From contig NZ_CP131913.1 of the NCBI RefSeq assembly GCF_030704205.1, forward strand, positions 1,302,001-1,366,000: a DNA stretch of 64,000 bases. The letters run 5' to 3'. This document shows, piece after piece, positions 35,681-46,169 of the stretch (its first letter is position 1; the number at the start of each line of letters is the position of its first letter). A model generated the notes under the pieces. That model worked only from the letters and a program-made list of their open reading frames with translations. It was not told the DNA's origin and made no database searches. Both the position numbers and the translations under genes were made by a program. The stretch comes from Halomonas alkalicola. GTDB taxonomy: Bacteria; Pseudomonadota; Gammaproteobacteria; Pseudomonadales; Halomonadaceae.

Positions 35681-37177
35681 ATGCGACTGCGCAACCTGAT
35701 CATCCTCACCGTCATCGTGCCGCTGTTCCTGATCCTGGTGGTCTTCAGCCTGGTGGCGATCCACTCGCTGGAGGACAACGTCCGCTCCAAGCTGCAGACC
35801 GAGGTCCAGATCATCACCCATGCCATCGGCACCTCCCTGGGCTACGCCATGGCCCGCGACTCGCCGGAATCCCTGGAGGAGTCGCTGCATGCGGCCTTCT
35901 CCTTCCACCGCATCTACGGGGCCTACGTGTTCGACCGCGAGGGCCAGGAGATCTACGGCCTGGGGCTCGGCGAGTCGCTGTTCGAACCCGCGGAGATCCG
36001 CGAGGTGGTGGAGGCCGGCGAACCCACCGGCGACTACCGCCAGCACGATGGCTGGACCTACTACTCGGCGCTGATGCCGCTGACCACCCCGGACGGCGAG
36101 CTGCGCGGCGTGCTGCAGGTCAACCGGCTCAATACCGGCATCGAGAACTACACCGGCTTCCTGACCCTGGTGGCCGGCCTGGCCTTCCTGATCGGCTCCA
36201 CCGGCATCGTGCTGGGCATCTGGTGGGGCTTCCGGCGCCATATCGAGCGCCCCATCAACCGCCTGCTGGAGGTGATGGCCCGGGTCGAGGGGGGCGACCG
36301 CGAGCAGCGCGCTGCGCCCCGCGGGCCGGAGGAGTACCGCCGCCTGGCGGTAGCCCTCAACGGCATGCTCGACGCCATGGCCGAGAAGGATGCCGACATC
36401 GAGGCGCGCCGCCTCAACGAGATCGCCCTCGAGAAGCGCCTGCGCAAGTCCCGCAAGCTGGCCGAGCTTGGCGTGCTGGCCGCCGGCGTGGCCCACGAGA
36501 TCGGCGCGCCGCTCACGGTGATCAACGGCCAGGCCCAGCGCCTGGCCCGCCGCGAGGTGATCGGCGAGGATGAACGCGCCCGGCTCGGGCGTATCCGCGG
36601 CGAGGTGGCGCGCATCGTCGAGATCGTGCGCCAGCTGATGGAGCTGGGGCGGCGCCACAACGTCGAGAAGGAGTGGGTCCGCCTGGACGCCCTGGTGGAG
36701 GGGGCCCGCCAGCTGGTGGAGGAGGAGCTGGAGCAGGGCGGCATCCGCCTGGACACCGAGCTCCCCCCCCAGGCCCCCGCGGCTGCTGGCCAACGGCCAG
36801 CAGCTGACCCAGGTGCTCACCAACCTGCTGCGCAATGCCGCCCAGGCCGAGGGCACCCGCCGCGTCAGGCTAAGCGCCGAGTCCCGTGGCGATCAGCTGC
36901 ACCTGAGGCTCGAGGATGACGGCAGCGGCATCCGCGAGGCCGACAAGTCCCAGGTCTTCGATCCCTTCTTCACCACCAAGCCGGTGGGCCAGGGGAGCGG
37001 CCTCGGCCTCTCCATGGTCCACCGCATCGTCAACGACCATGGCGGTACCATCGGGGTGTTCGACAGCGAGCTCGGCGGTGCCGGGTTCGCCATCACCCTG
37101 CCGCTGGAGGACCTTCTGGAAACGGGAGAGAACGAGGCCGTTACCCCCAACCACTCGGCAACGCGAGGACGCCAATC

Positions 37178-37181
<4 letters not shown>
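35681..37181 (+). pseudogene. Sensor histidine kinase, frameshifted in a C8 tract
   Basis: The first frame gives a membrane sensor: TM1 (about 5-27), a periplasmic region, TM2 (about 160-182), HAMP, and the H-box VLAAGVAHEIGAPLT. It then leaves frame at eight C's (36763-36770). The second frame, to 37181, gives the ATPase: N-box LTNLLRNAAQA, DDGSGI and TTKPVGQGSGLGLSMV. With seven C's the join reads ELPPRPPRLLANGQQLTQV and the protein is 499 residues, so the coding sense is intact except for one base. It may be phase variation, a decayed gene or a sequencing error. The response regulator starts at 37178. Confidence 0.85.
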
Positions 37182-38566
<1,385 letters not shown>

Positions 38567-38620
38567 ATGCGACCGGGAGACAGACAGAACGAACCAGACA
38601 GGCAAAAAACCGACAGGCAG

Positions 38621-38647
38621 AAAAAACCCCTGCACCTGGCAGGGGTT
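38621..38647 (-). terminator. Terminator for the repeat-rich exported gene
   Basis: On the minus strand a 9-bp stem (AACCCCTGC/GCAGGGGTT, loop of 5) is followed by six T's. It lies 85 bases after the stop of the 38732 gene and also sits downstream of the response regulator on the other strand. Confidence 0.85.
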
Positions 38648-38731
38648 GAAGGGCGCGGTCCGGCTTCCGATGCCGAGGGGATAGGAGAGAGCATCGGCCG
38701 GCCGCGCCGGGGAACACCACCATGACGGGCC

Positions 38732-39181
38732 TTACTCCTGCGGCATCTCCCACTCGTCATCCTCGCCGCCGGGCTGGGCCGCATCCGGCTGGGCCGCACC
38801 CGGCTCGCCGTTGGGCATGGGCTTGGCGCCGCTGCCGAAGCCGGGTTCGTCAGTCGCGCCGCCCGGCTCCGCCGGTGCCATGGGGTCACCCCCCGCCGGA
38901 TCGGCCGCCGGGTCATTGATGGGATCGCTCACGGAGTCGACACCGGGGTCGGCGGGCTGGGCACCCGGATCGGCAGGCTGAGTGGCCGGATCTGCGGGCT
39001 GGGTGGCCGCCGGGTCGCCGGCCGCAGGGTCGCCTGCCGCAGGATCGCCTGCCGCAGGATCGCCTGCCGCAGGATCGCCTGCCGCAGGGTCATGCATATC
39101 GGCGAAGGCCAGCGGGCTGGCCAGCAGGCCGACAGAGACACCGAGAACGCCCAGTTTCTTCAACAGCTCCTGTGACATCAT
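38732..39181 (-). CDS. Exported Asp-Pro-Ala repeat protein
   Basis: 149 residues. The signal peptide is about 1-27 (GVLGVSVGLLASPLAFA). The mature protein is disordered-looking and low in complexity: five DPAAG units, then QPADPG units, then Gly/Pro/Asp-rich sequence ending EDDEWEMPQE. It has no cysteine and no recognisable domain, and is strongly acidic. It is followed by a clear terminator and is next to another repeat-rich exported protein (39236-39610). The function is unknown; a periplasmic or surface acidic polymer-like role is only a guess. Confidence 0.75.
   Translation of the reverse strand: MMSQELLKKLGVLGVSVGLLASPLAFADMHDPAAGDPAAGDPAAGDPAAGDPAAGDPAATQPADPATQPADPGAQPADPGVDSVSDPINDPAADPAGGDPMAPAEPGGATDEPGFGSGAKPMPNGEPGAAQPDAAQPGGEDDEWEMPQE
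39016..39092 (-). repeat. 15-bp tandem repeats encoding DPAAG
   Basis: About five tandem copies of a 15-base unit (CCTGCCGCAGGATCG and close variants) lie inside the 38732 gene. Some copies are identical, so the number can change by slippage in steps of five residues without breaking the frame. Confidence 0.85.
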
Positions 39182-39235
39182 GCTTCGCTCCTTTCCTTTC
39201 GGATCATCCTTCGTCGTATCGGGACGAACTTGCGG

Positions 39236-39610
39236 TCAGTAGTTGCCCGCTTCCTCGTCGTCCATCTCGTCCATCTCGTCCATCATCGGTTCCTGGCTTT
39301 CCATGGGATCCATGGGGTCGTCGCTCTGGGCGGGGGCCTGGTCCATGCCGGGCTCGTCGCCCATCGCAGGCTCATCGCCCATGCCAGGCTCATCCTCCAT
39401 AGGCTGGGCCGGTTCCTCCATGGGCGGGTCCGCCGGCTCCATGGGGGGCAGCTCATCATCACCGTTGCCACAGCCGGCCAGCGCCAGGCTGCCGAGCGAC
39501 AGGGCGGCGATGGCCGCCAGCGCCTTCAGGCGACGCCCTCGGGGCGAGCGGGAGGCATGACCTTGTCGAGACTCCACCTGGCTGGACGGTGCTTGCTGAG
39601 GCATTGACAT
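39236..39610 (-). CDS. Acidic, Met/Pro-rich lipoprotein
   Basis: 124 residues. An unusual basic start of about 30 residues (SRQGHASRSPRGRRLK) precedes a hydrophobic helix and the lipobox LALAGC, so the mature protein is a lipoprotein. After the cysteine it is almost all Asp, Glu, Met, Pro and Gly, with repeated EDEPGMGDEPAMGDEPGM units and an MDEMDEMDDEE end. Acidic and Met-rich repeats could bind metals such as copper (inference). No family is recognised. It lies 54 bases upstream of, and codirectional with, the DPAAG repeat protein. Confidence 0.7.
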   Translation of the reverse strand: MSMPQQAPSSQVESRQGHASRSPRGRRLKALAAIAALSLGSLALAGCGNGDDELPPMEPADPPMEEPAQPMEDEPGMGDEPAMGDEPGMDQAPAQSDDPMDPMESQEPMMDEMDEMDDEEAGNY

Positions 39611-40033
39611 CTCCTGGGTTCATTGACTTCACCAAGAGAGGAGCAGTCGCCATGCCACTCCTGGCCAACCGCCAATAAAAAATTAGACAATCAATGACTT
39701 AAAAAACAATAGGCGACGACGAGTCGCGTGCCGACACCCGCGCATCGGGTGGTCAGATCTGACACATGCGCCCCGGATTACCCGCCGGAAGGAGTCGGGT
39801 CGGTTCGGAATCAACGCTATACGAAGGTATAGTCGCCTCCCCGTGACGCCAGCCGGGCGTTGAATCGCTTTCCACGAAGCGAAGCTAGGCTTTGAAGGCA
39901 CTGAGGAAATGCCAGCCCACGGCGGCAAGGTGGCGACCCACACCGATGTTTCGGTGTTCCTGGTGCGCCCACCCAAGGCCTGAGCCGGCCCGCCCGGATA
40001 CCCCCAAGACGCTACGCAAGGGAGACAGCCACT
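39611..40033. other. Intergenic stretch upstream of the BCCT transporter
   Basis: AT-rich DNA at 39670-39715 is the likely promoter zone for the lipoprotein gene. Further right are a CTATAC-GAAG-GTATAG inverted repeat (39817-39832), a TCGCTT/AAGCGA hairpin near 39866 and an ACACCGA/TCGGTGT hairpin near 39940. A 24-codon ORF with coding-like use (39909-39983, MPAHGGKVATHTDV...) ends 50 bases before the transporter and could be a leader peptide. None of these is proven. Confidence 0.4.
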
Positions 40034-41674
40034 ATGGCCAATGACGAGAACGCCCCCGAGAAGCCGCAGGCTTCCGAGGGCATTCCGGCCCCGGAGGGGC
40101 CCGCCAACCTGATCGATACCGACTACGTGATCGGCCAGGACAACATTTCCGCCTCGCCCATGGGGATCGACGTGGACCTGCACGGCAAGGTATTCGCCGT
40201 GTCGGCCATCGTGGTGATGTTCTTCGTGATCATCACCCTGGCCCTGCAGGACCAGGTCGGTCCGCTGTTCACCAGCACCTTCAACTTCCTGACCGGCAAC
40301 ATGGCCTGGTTCTTCCTGCTGGCCCCCAACATCTTCGTGCTGCTGTCGATCGTGCTGATCTTCACGCCCCTGGGGAAGGTGCGCATCGGCGGGGCCGATG
40401 CCAAGCCGGACTTCAGCTACGCGGGCTGGTTATCCATGCTGTTCGCCGCCGGCATGGGCATCGGCCTGATGTACTTCGGCGTCTCCGAGCCCATGGATCA
40501 CTTCCAGGCGGCGCTCGGCGGCATCAGCAGCGAAGGCCGCGCGCGCACCGACTGGTCGCCGCTGGGCGGCGCCGAGGGCGACGAGGCCGGCGCCCTGGCG
40601 CTGGGCATGGCCGCCACCATCTTCCACTGGGGCCTGCACCCCTGGGGCATCTACGCCGTGGTGGCGCTGTCGCTGGCGATCTTCTCCTTCAACAAGGGCC
40701 TGCCGCTCACCATGCGCTCGATCTTCTACCCGATCCTGGGGGAGCGCGTGTGGGGCTGGCCGGGGCATGTGATCGACATCCTGGCGGTGTTCGCCACCCT
40801 GTTCGGCCTGGCCACCTCGCTCGGCCTCGGTGCCCAGCAGGCCACCAACGGCTTGAACGACCTCTTCGGCATTCCCGATACCAACGTCACCATGGTGCTG
40901 CTGATCGTCGCCATCACCATCGTGGCCATCGGCTCCATCACCCTCGGCGTCGACAAGGGCGTGCAGCGCCTCTCCCAGCTCAACATGGGGCTCGCCTTCC
41001 TGCTGCTGGCCTTCGTCATCCTGGTGGGCCCGACGCTGATGATCGCCACCGGCTTCTTCCAGAATCTGGGCCACTACCTCAGCTACCTGCCGGCGCTCTC
41101 CAACCCCTTCGGGCGCGAGGACGCCAACTTCAGCCAGGGCTGGACCGCCTTCTACTGGGCCTGGTGGATCTCCTGGTCGCCCTTCGTCGGCATGTTCATC
41201 GCCCGGGTCTCCCGCGGGCGCACCGTGCGCGAGTTCCTGATCGCCGTGCTGCTGGTGCCGTCGCTGGTCTCGGTGCTGTGGATGACCTCCTTCGGCAGCG
41301 CCGGCATCAGCCAGCTGCTGGCCGGTACCTTCGAGGGCGAGGCGGATGCGCTCTTCGTGATGCTGGCCGGGCTGCCGCTCACCGAGATCACCTCCTTCAT
41401 CGCCATCGTGCTGGTAGTGGTGTTCTTCATCACCTCCTCAGACTCCGGCTCCCTGGTGATCGACTCCATCACCGCCGGCGGCAAGGTGGACGCGCCCAAG
41501 CCCCAGCGCATCTTCTGGGCCATCATCGAGGGCGCCATCGCCATCGGCCTGCTGATCGGCGGCGGCCTGGCGGCGCTGCAGGCGGCGGTGATCTCCACCG
41601 GCCTGCCCTTCACCCTGGTCCTGCTGGTGGGCTGCTACGCCATCATCAAGGGGCTGATGAGCGAGCCGCGCTGA
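40034..41674 (+). CDS. BCCT-family transporter (betaine/choline/carnitine type)
   Basis: 546 residues with twelve helices and a long acidic, Pro-rich N-terminal tail. The BCCT signature FYWAWWISWSPFVGMFIARV holds the Trp box for trimethylammonium binding, and FAAGMGIGLMYFGVSEP is the Gly-rich TM3 typical of sodium-coupled members. It probably imports glycine betaine or a relative for osmoprotection or as food. Betaine breakdown releases formaldehyde, which the adhC-fghA-fds genes further right could oxidise. The start ATG follows AAGGGAGACAGCCACT. Confidence 0.92.
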   Translation: MANDENAPEKPQASEGIPAPEGPANLIDTDYVIGQDNISASPMGIDVDLHGKVFAVSAIVVMFFVIITLALQDQVGPLFTSTFNFLTGNMAWFFLLAPNIFVLLSIVLIFTPLGKVRIGGADAKPDFSYAGWLSMLFAAGMGIGLMYFGVSEPMDHFQAALGGISSEGRARTDWSPLGGAEGDEAGALALGMAATIFHWGLHPWGIYAVVALSLAIFSFNKGLPLTMRSIFYPILGERVWGWPGHVIDILAVFATLFGLATSLGLGAQQATNGLNDLFGIPDTNVTMVLLIVAITIVAIGSITLGVDKGVQRLSQLNMGLAFLLLAFVILVGPTLMIATGFFQNLGHYLSYLPALSNPFGREDANFSQGWTAFYWAWWISWSPFVGMFIARVSRGRTVREFLIAVLLVPSLVSVLWMTSFGSAGISQLLAGTFEGEADALFVMLAGLPLTEITSFIAIVLVVVFFITSSDSGSLVIDSITAGGKVDAPKPQRIFWAIIEGAIAIGLLIGGGLAALQAAVISTGLPFTLVLLVGCYAIIKGLMSEPR

Positions 41675-41695
41675 GACCAGCCGGTATCGCAGCAT

Positions 41696-41734
41696 GAACG
41701 AAGGAGGGCGGCCACTGGCCGCCCTCCTTCGTTC
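41696..41734. terminator. 18-bp perfect hairpin between convergent genes
   Basis: GAACGAAGG...CCTTCGTTC arms of 18 bases with an ACT loop. No T-run is present, but the hairpin lies between convergent genes and covers the last bases of the exonuclease stop codon. It is a likely bidirectional terminator or 3'-end stabiliser. Confidence 0.7.
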
Positions 41735-42458
41735 AGTTCCACAGCTCACCCAGCGGGGTGTCGGGGGAGTAGTGGCGGGCCACCTGGGCGTGCAGCAGCT
41801 CGGCGGTGGCCAGGGCGTCCACCAGGGCATGGTGCCCCTGGTAGGCGGGCAGGCCATAGCGCGCGCGGCTATTGTGCAGGCGGATCGAGACCGGCGGGCG
41901 CCCCAGCCAGCGCCGGAAGCGTGCCCACGGCGACTGACGGTGCAGCCTCGCCTCCAGCGACATGGTGTCGATCACCGGGAAGCGCAGGCCCTCCCCCAGC
42001 CGGGCCTGGATGGCGGAGTCGAGGAAGGGCCGCTCGATCTGGCGGTAGTGTACCACCGCCACCCTCCCCTTCAGCACCCCGAGCAGCTCCGGCAGGATCG
42101 CGGCGAGATCGGGGGCGTTCGCCACCTCGCCGTGGGTGATGCGGTGCAGGATCACCGACTGCTCGGTGAGCTCACGGACCGGCTTGAGCACCCAGTAGCG
42201 TCGCTCGCGCAGCGGGATGCGTGCCAGGGTGAAGGGCACCACCCCGACGCTGACGATGGCATGGCGGCGCGGGTCGAGGCCGGTGGTCTCGATATCCAGC
42301 GCCACCAGCGGCACCTCGCCGATGGGGGTGGCGGGGTCCGGGCAGCCCGCGGCGAAATAGTCCTGAAGCAGCGTGTCTTTTACCCGGGCGGCGCGGTCCG
42401 CCAGATATTCCGGCCAGCCGGGTTCCTGCTGGCGCGTCGCGCCAGGCAGGCGAATCAC
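41733..42458 (-). CDS. DnaQ-like 3'-5' exonuclease
   Basis: 241 residues with the DEDDh exonuclease core: Exo I LVALDIETTGLDP (Asp, Glu), Exo II around VVHYRQIERPFLD and Exo III GLPAYQGHHALVDALATAELL with the His and Asp. It resembles DNA polymerase III epsilon-type proteins that act alone. It overlaps the CBS/DUF294 gene by 4 bases, so the two are translated together. This pair commonly occurs together in halomonads and pseudomonads. The substrate is unknown. Confidence 0.9.
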   Translation of the reverse strand: MIRLPGATRQQEPGWPEYLADRAARVKDTLLQDYFAAGCPDPATPIGEVPLVALDIETTGLDPRRHAIVSVGVVPFTLARIPLRERRYWVLKPVRELTEQSVILHRITHGEVANAPDLAAILPELLGVLKGRVAVVHYRQIERPFLDSAIQARLGEGLRFPVIDTMSLEARLHRQSPWARFRRWLGRPPVSIRLHNSRARYGLPAYQGHHALVDALATAELLHAQVARHYSPDTPLGELWN

Positions 42459-44377
42459 CGGGTCCCTCGCGGGCGGCGCGCCGCCGTGGCCGGGACCGGA
42501 TAGCGGAACTTCAGAAACTTCTGGGCGTTGCTGAGCACCTGGAAGGCGTCCTTGAGGGTGTGGCGCTCGGCGTCGGAGACGTTCTCCGGCTCGATGTTGT
42601 TGTCCGGGGCACGCTCGTGCTGCAGGTCGAACACCTGGTGGCGGATGCGCGACATGGCGAGGAACTCCAGGGCGTAGCGCAGCTTGTCGCTGACCCCTTG
42701 CGCCAGCAGCTGGGTGCGATCGATATCGTCGAGGCGCTCGAAGCTGTTCTGGGCCCGGGAGCCGCAGGCCAGGGCGTGGACGCGGATCAGGTCGGTGAGC
42801 GGCGCGGTGCCGCGCCGCTTGAGGTTGATGGAGTTGTTCTGCTTGCCATCCTTCTCCATCACGAAGGTGCGGAAGAAGCCCAGCGGCGGGGTGCGATTGA
42901 GGGCATTGCGCGCCATGGCGGCCAGGAACAGCGGGCTCTTCGGCGCCTGCTCGGCCACCAGGTCCTGCAGCTGCTCGACGAAGACGTTCTCGCCGTGGAC
43001 GACATCGAGGTCGAAGAAGATCGAGCTGTGCAGCAGCCGCTCCGGGGTCGGGTCGTGGATCCAGTCCTCGAAGTAGCCCTTCCAGACCGCCAGCGGCTGC
43101 CGCCAGCGCGGGTTGGTGGCCATGATGTCGCCGCTGCAGTAGGTGTAGCCGCAGGCGTCCAGGCCGTCGCTGACGATCTTCGCCATCGCCAGGAAGTAGG
43201 CGTCGTGGGCCTCGGGGTCGAAGGCGTCATCCAGCACCAGGGCGTTGTCCTGATCGGTGACGATGGACTGCTCGTTGCGCGCCATGGAACCCATGGCCAT
43301 GAAGCAGTAGGGCACCGGCGGCGGCCCCAGCGCCTCCTCGGCCAGCTCCAGCAGGCGCCGAGTGAAGCTGCGCCCGATGGTGGAGAGCGCGCTGCCGATC
43401 ATCCGCGAGTCGGCGCCATCCTCCACCATGCGCACGAAGGCGGCACGCACGTCCGGGGCCAGCTTGGCCAGGCCCTCCGCCGTGGACTGGTTGAAGATGT
43501 TGCTGACCAGGTAGAGGCTGGAGTGGGTCTCGTAGCGGATGATGTCGGAGAGGTGGACGATGCCCACCGGGTGGCGGCGATGCATTACCGGCAGGTGGTG
43601 GATGTTGTTGCGCAGCATGGTGAGCATCGCCTCGTGGACCGACTCGTCGGACTGGATCGCCACCAGCCGGTCGACCACGATCTCCCCCACCGGCGTGTCG
43701 GACGGGCGCCCCTCGGCCACCAGCCGACGGAAGTCGCTGTCGGTGAGGATGCCGCGCACCTGCCAGGCGCGCTCCTCGCTGTCCCGGAAGGTGTAGCGGG
43801 GGTTGTCGCCGGGGGCATCCAGCACCAGCACCGCCGAGGCGCCGGAGTCGCCCACCAGGCGCGCGGCCTCCTGCACCGTGGTGCTCGCCACCACCATCAC
43901 CGGATAGCGGGTCAGCAGCTTGCGCACCCGAGTGATCATCATGTCGTTCTGCTTCTTGTGCTGCTCCACCGCCGACTCGAGGCGCGGGCGCTCCAGTTCC
44001 ACGAACTCGGCGAAGTGCTCATCCTCCTCGCAGAGACGCTGGAAGAGCGCATCCGGGAGGAAGTAGATCAGGCTGTCCTCCAGCGCCCGCACGGGGTAGC
44101 GGACCCGGTGGTTACGCAGCAGGCTGAAGTGGCCGAAGATATCGCCCTCACCGCGGCGGTCGTAGAGGTCGCCGTTGCGGCGATAGACCTCCACGGCGCC
44201 GCTGCGGATGTAGCCCAGTTCGTGGATCTCCTGATCGAGGAGCCAAATCTCGCTGCCGGCCCGGTAGTAGGCCACTTCGACCTGGCCGGCGATCTCGTCG
44301 AGCAGGTCGTCCGAGAGGGCATCGAAGGGCGGGAAGCGCCCCATATGCTGGCGGATTTCCAGCAGTTCCACTTCCAT
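42455..44377 (-). CDS. cNMP-binding/CBS/DUF294 nucleotidyltransferase-like protein
   Basis: 640 residues from the ATG at 44377 (GGGAG upstream; an upstream in-frame ATG at 44449 is less likely). A cyclic-nucleotide-binding domain (about 10-120) is followed by two CBS domains (about 150-290) and then the DUF294 nucleotidyltransferase-like domain (MAMGSMARNEQSIVTDQDNA) and its C-terminal domain. Similar in build to PII-uridylyltransferase GlnD and thought to act in signalling, its enzymatic role is not known. It is the first gene of a pair with the exonuclease. Confidence 0.9.
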   Translation of the reverse strand: MEVELLEIRQHMGRFPPFDALSDDLLDEIAGQVEVAYYRAGSEIWLLDQEIHELGYIRSGAVEVYRRNGDLYDRRGEGDIFGHFSLLRNHRVRYPVRALEDSLIYFLPDALFQRLCEEDEHFAEFVELERPRLESAVEQHKKQNDMMITRVRKLLTRYPVMVVASTTVQEAARLVGDSGASAVLVLDAPGDNPRYTFRDSEERAWQVRGILTDSDFRRLVAEGRPSDTPVGEIVVDRLVAIQSDESVHEAMLTMLRNNIHHLPVMHRRHPVGIVHLSDIIRYETHSSLYLVSNIFNQSTAEGLAKLAPDVRAAFVRMVEDGADSRMIGSALSTIGRSFTRRLLELAEEALGPPPVPYCFMAMGSMARNEQSIVTDQDNALVLDDAFDPEAHDAYFLAMAKIVSDGLDACGYTYCSGDIMATNPRWRQPLAVWKGYFEDWIHDPTPERLLHSSIFFDLDVVHGENVFVEQLQDLVAEQAPKSPLFLAAMARNALNRTPPLGFFRTFVMEKDGKQNNSINLKRRGTAPLTDLIRVHALACGSRAQNSFERLDDIDRTQLLAQGVSDKLRYALEFLAMSRIRHQVFDLQHERAPDNNIEPENVSDAERHTLKDAFQVLSNAQKFLKFRYPVPATAARRPRGTR

Positions 44378-44457
44378 GAGTCGCGCTCCCGTCCGGCTGG
44401 TCACATGCCGGAAGTCTGGGAGCTGCCGGCGGCGCTGTAAAGCCGGCACACATGCAA

Positions 44458-44481
44458 ACGGCCACCCCGAAGGGTGGCCGT
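44458..44481 (-). terminator. Terminator of the DUF4168 gene
   Basis: On the minus strand a 10-bp stem (ACGGCCACCC/GGGTGGCCGT) has a stable TTCG loop and is followed by TTTGC. It lies 40 bases downstream of the DUF4168 stop and before the CBS/DUF294 gene. Confidence 0.75.
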
Positions 44482-44520
44482 CAGCTGCCGATGGGAGTCG
44501 GCTTCAGGAGGAGCTCGACC

Positions 44521-44916
44521 TTACGACTGCGCCATCTCCTGGACGCGCTGCATCAGCTCGGGATCCTGCTGGATCGCCTGGCCGATGGCGTTGAAGGTAT
44601 CCACGTCAAGACCGCTCTCCTCGACTACCTCGACCATCTTGTCGTTGGCTTCCATGCGCACCTCCTGCTGGGAGGCCTCATCCTCGGCGGAGTGCAGGCG
44701 CTCGGTGTACTCCTGGGAGATCACGGCGATCTCCTGGGAGGCATCGGCGAACTGCTGCAGCTGCTCGTCGGAGAAGTCCATGGCCGGGGCGGCGGCCTGG
44801 GGCTGCTCGGGAGCTGCCGCCGGGTCCTGTGCCGGATCCTGCTGGGCGTGGGCGGTGGCGGACATCAGGCCAGCGCTGAGCAGGGCGGCAGAGAAGAGAG
44901 CGGTCATCCGTTTCAT
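44521..44916 (-). CDS. Exported DUF4168 protein
   Basis: 131 residues. The signal peptide (about 1-24, ends ATAHAQ) is followed by a short Pro/Ala/Gln-rich linker (DPAQDPAAAPEQPQ) and a helical DUF4168 domain (FSDEQLQQFADASQEIAVISQEYTERL to FNAIGQAIQQDPELMQRVQEM). The function is unknown; members are periplasmic and often induced by stress. The ribosome site GGAGGAACTC precedes the ATG. It is followed by its own terminator. Confidence 0.85.
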   Translation of the reverse strand: MKRMTALFSAALLSAGLMSATAHAQQDPAQDPAAAPEQPQAAAPAMDFSDEQLQQFADASQEIAVISQEYTERLHSAEDEASQQEVRMEANDKMVEVVEESGLDVDTFNAIGQAIQQDPELMQRVQEMAQS

Positions 44917-45233
44917 GAGTTCCTCCAGTCGTTATAGGACCCCGTCGGGGCGTTGCGTGCATGTGGGAACTGTGACGGCAGCGACCGGTCGGCGTTCAGA
45001 ATTTTCGTGTAAAACTTTGAAACATGAAGTGTGAGCAACTTTACATTCGTTGCCGATAAGCGACACCCTGAGTCACCGCTTCGCCATCAGGCCCGGCATG
45101 GGCGGCTTCGAGGCATCGCCTGTGAATGGGAATGACATTCATTCCGAAAAAGAGCCGCCGACAGCCTGCCGGGGGCTAGGCGAAACTTGAGCGGCGCAGT
45201 ATGGTCGTGGGCTGACCCGACTTCCTGACATGG
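44917..45233. other. Intergenic stretch between the DUF4168 and DMT genes
   Basis: An AT-rich section at 44998-45060 is the probable promoter region for DUF4168. An inverted repeat GGAATG-ACATT-CATTCC at 45129-45145 lies about 90 bases upstream of the DMT transporter start and could be an operator. No ORF or RNA was recognised. Confidence 0.35.
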
Positions 45234-46169
45234 ATGTTTCGCATGCCCCCTGCCTCCCGCGCTGCCAGTCTCTGGCTTGCCGCCATGCCGCTGCTGTTCG
45301 TCGTGCTGTGGAGCACCGGCTTCATCGGTGCCAAGTTCGGCCTGCCCTACGCCGAGCCCTTCACCTTCCTGTTCATCCGCTTCGTGCTGACCCTGGCGCT
45401 GCTGGTGCCGCTGGCCCACTGGCTCTCCGGGGAGTGGCCGAGGGGGGCTCGGCTGTGGGGACATATCGCCGTCTCCGGCCTGCTGGTGCACGGCGCCTAC
45501 CTGGGCGGGGTCTTCTATGGCATCTACCTGGGCATGCCGGCGGGGCTCGCCTCGCTGCTGGTGGGGCTGCAGCCGCTGCTCACCGCCGCGCTCGCCGGCC
45601 CCTTGCTGGGCGAGCGGCTGGGCGGGCGCCAGTGGCTGGGGCTGGTGCTGGGGCTCGTCGGCGTCACCCTGGTGCTGGGCGGCAAGCTCGACCCGGGCGA
45701 GGCGCTCTTCCAGGGCTTCGGCGCCGGCGCCCTGCTGGCCATCCTGATCGCGCTGCTGGGAATCGCCGGCGGCACCCTCTACCAGAAGCGCCACTGCACC
45801 GGCATGCCGCTGCTCTCCGGCACCGTGGTGCAGTACCTGGCGGCGGGCGCGGTGCTGGGGCTCGGCGCCCTGCTCTTCGAGGAGCGCCGCGTGACCTGGA
45901 CGCCCACCTTCGCCCTCACCCTGGGCTGGCTGGTGCTGGTGCTGTCGATCGCCGCCATCCTGCTGCTGATGGCGCTGATCAGGCGCGGCGAGGCCTCGCG
46001 GGTGGCGAGCCTCTTCTACCTGGTGCCGCCGGTCACCGCCCTGCAGGCCTGGTGGCTCTTCGACGAGGCGCTGCCGCCGGTGTCGCTTGCCGGCATGGCC
46101 GTCGCCATCGCCGGGGTGGTGCTGGTGGTCAGGGGGCAGCCTTCGCCAGCCGGCAGGCAGCGTACTTGA
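45234..46169 (+). CDS. DMT (EamA) family transporter
   Basis: 311 residues with ten helices in two EamA halves (WSTGFIGAKFGLPYAEPFTFLFIRF in the first, ASRVASLFYLVPPVTALQAWWLFDE in the second). The family exports amino acids, metabolites or drugs; the substrate is unknown. The gene ends 41 bases inside the 3' end of the formate dehydrogenase gene on the other strand. An in-frame ATG at 45243 is an equally possible start. Confidence 0.88.
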   Translation: MFRMPPASRAASLWLAAMPLLFVVLWSTGFIGAKFGLPYAEPFTFLFIRFVLTLALLVPLAHWLSGEWPRGARLWGHIAVSGLLVHGAYLGGVFYGIYLGMPAGLASLLVGLQPLLTAALAGPLLGERLGGRQWLGLVLGLVGVTLVLGGKLDPGEALFQGFGAGALLAILIALLGIAGGTLYQKRHCTGMPLLSGTVVQYLAAGAVLGLGALLFEERRVTWTPTFALTLGWLVLVLSIAAILLLMALIRRGEASRVASLFYLVPPVTALQAWWLFDEALPPVSLAGMAVAIAGVVLVVRGQPSPAGRQRT

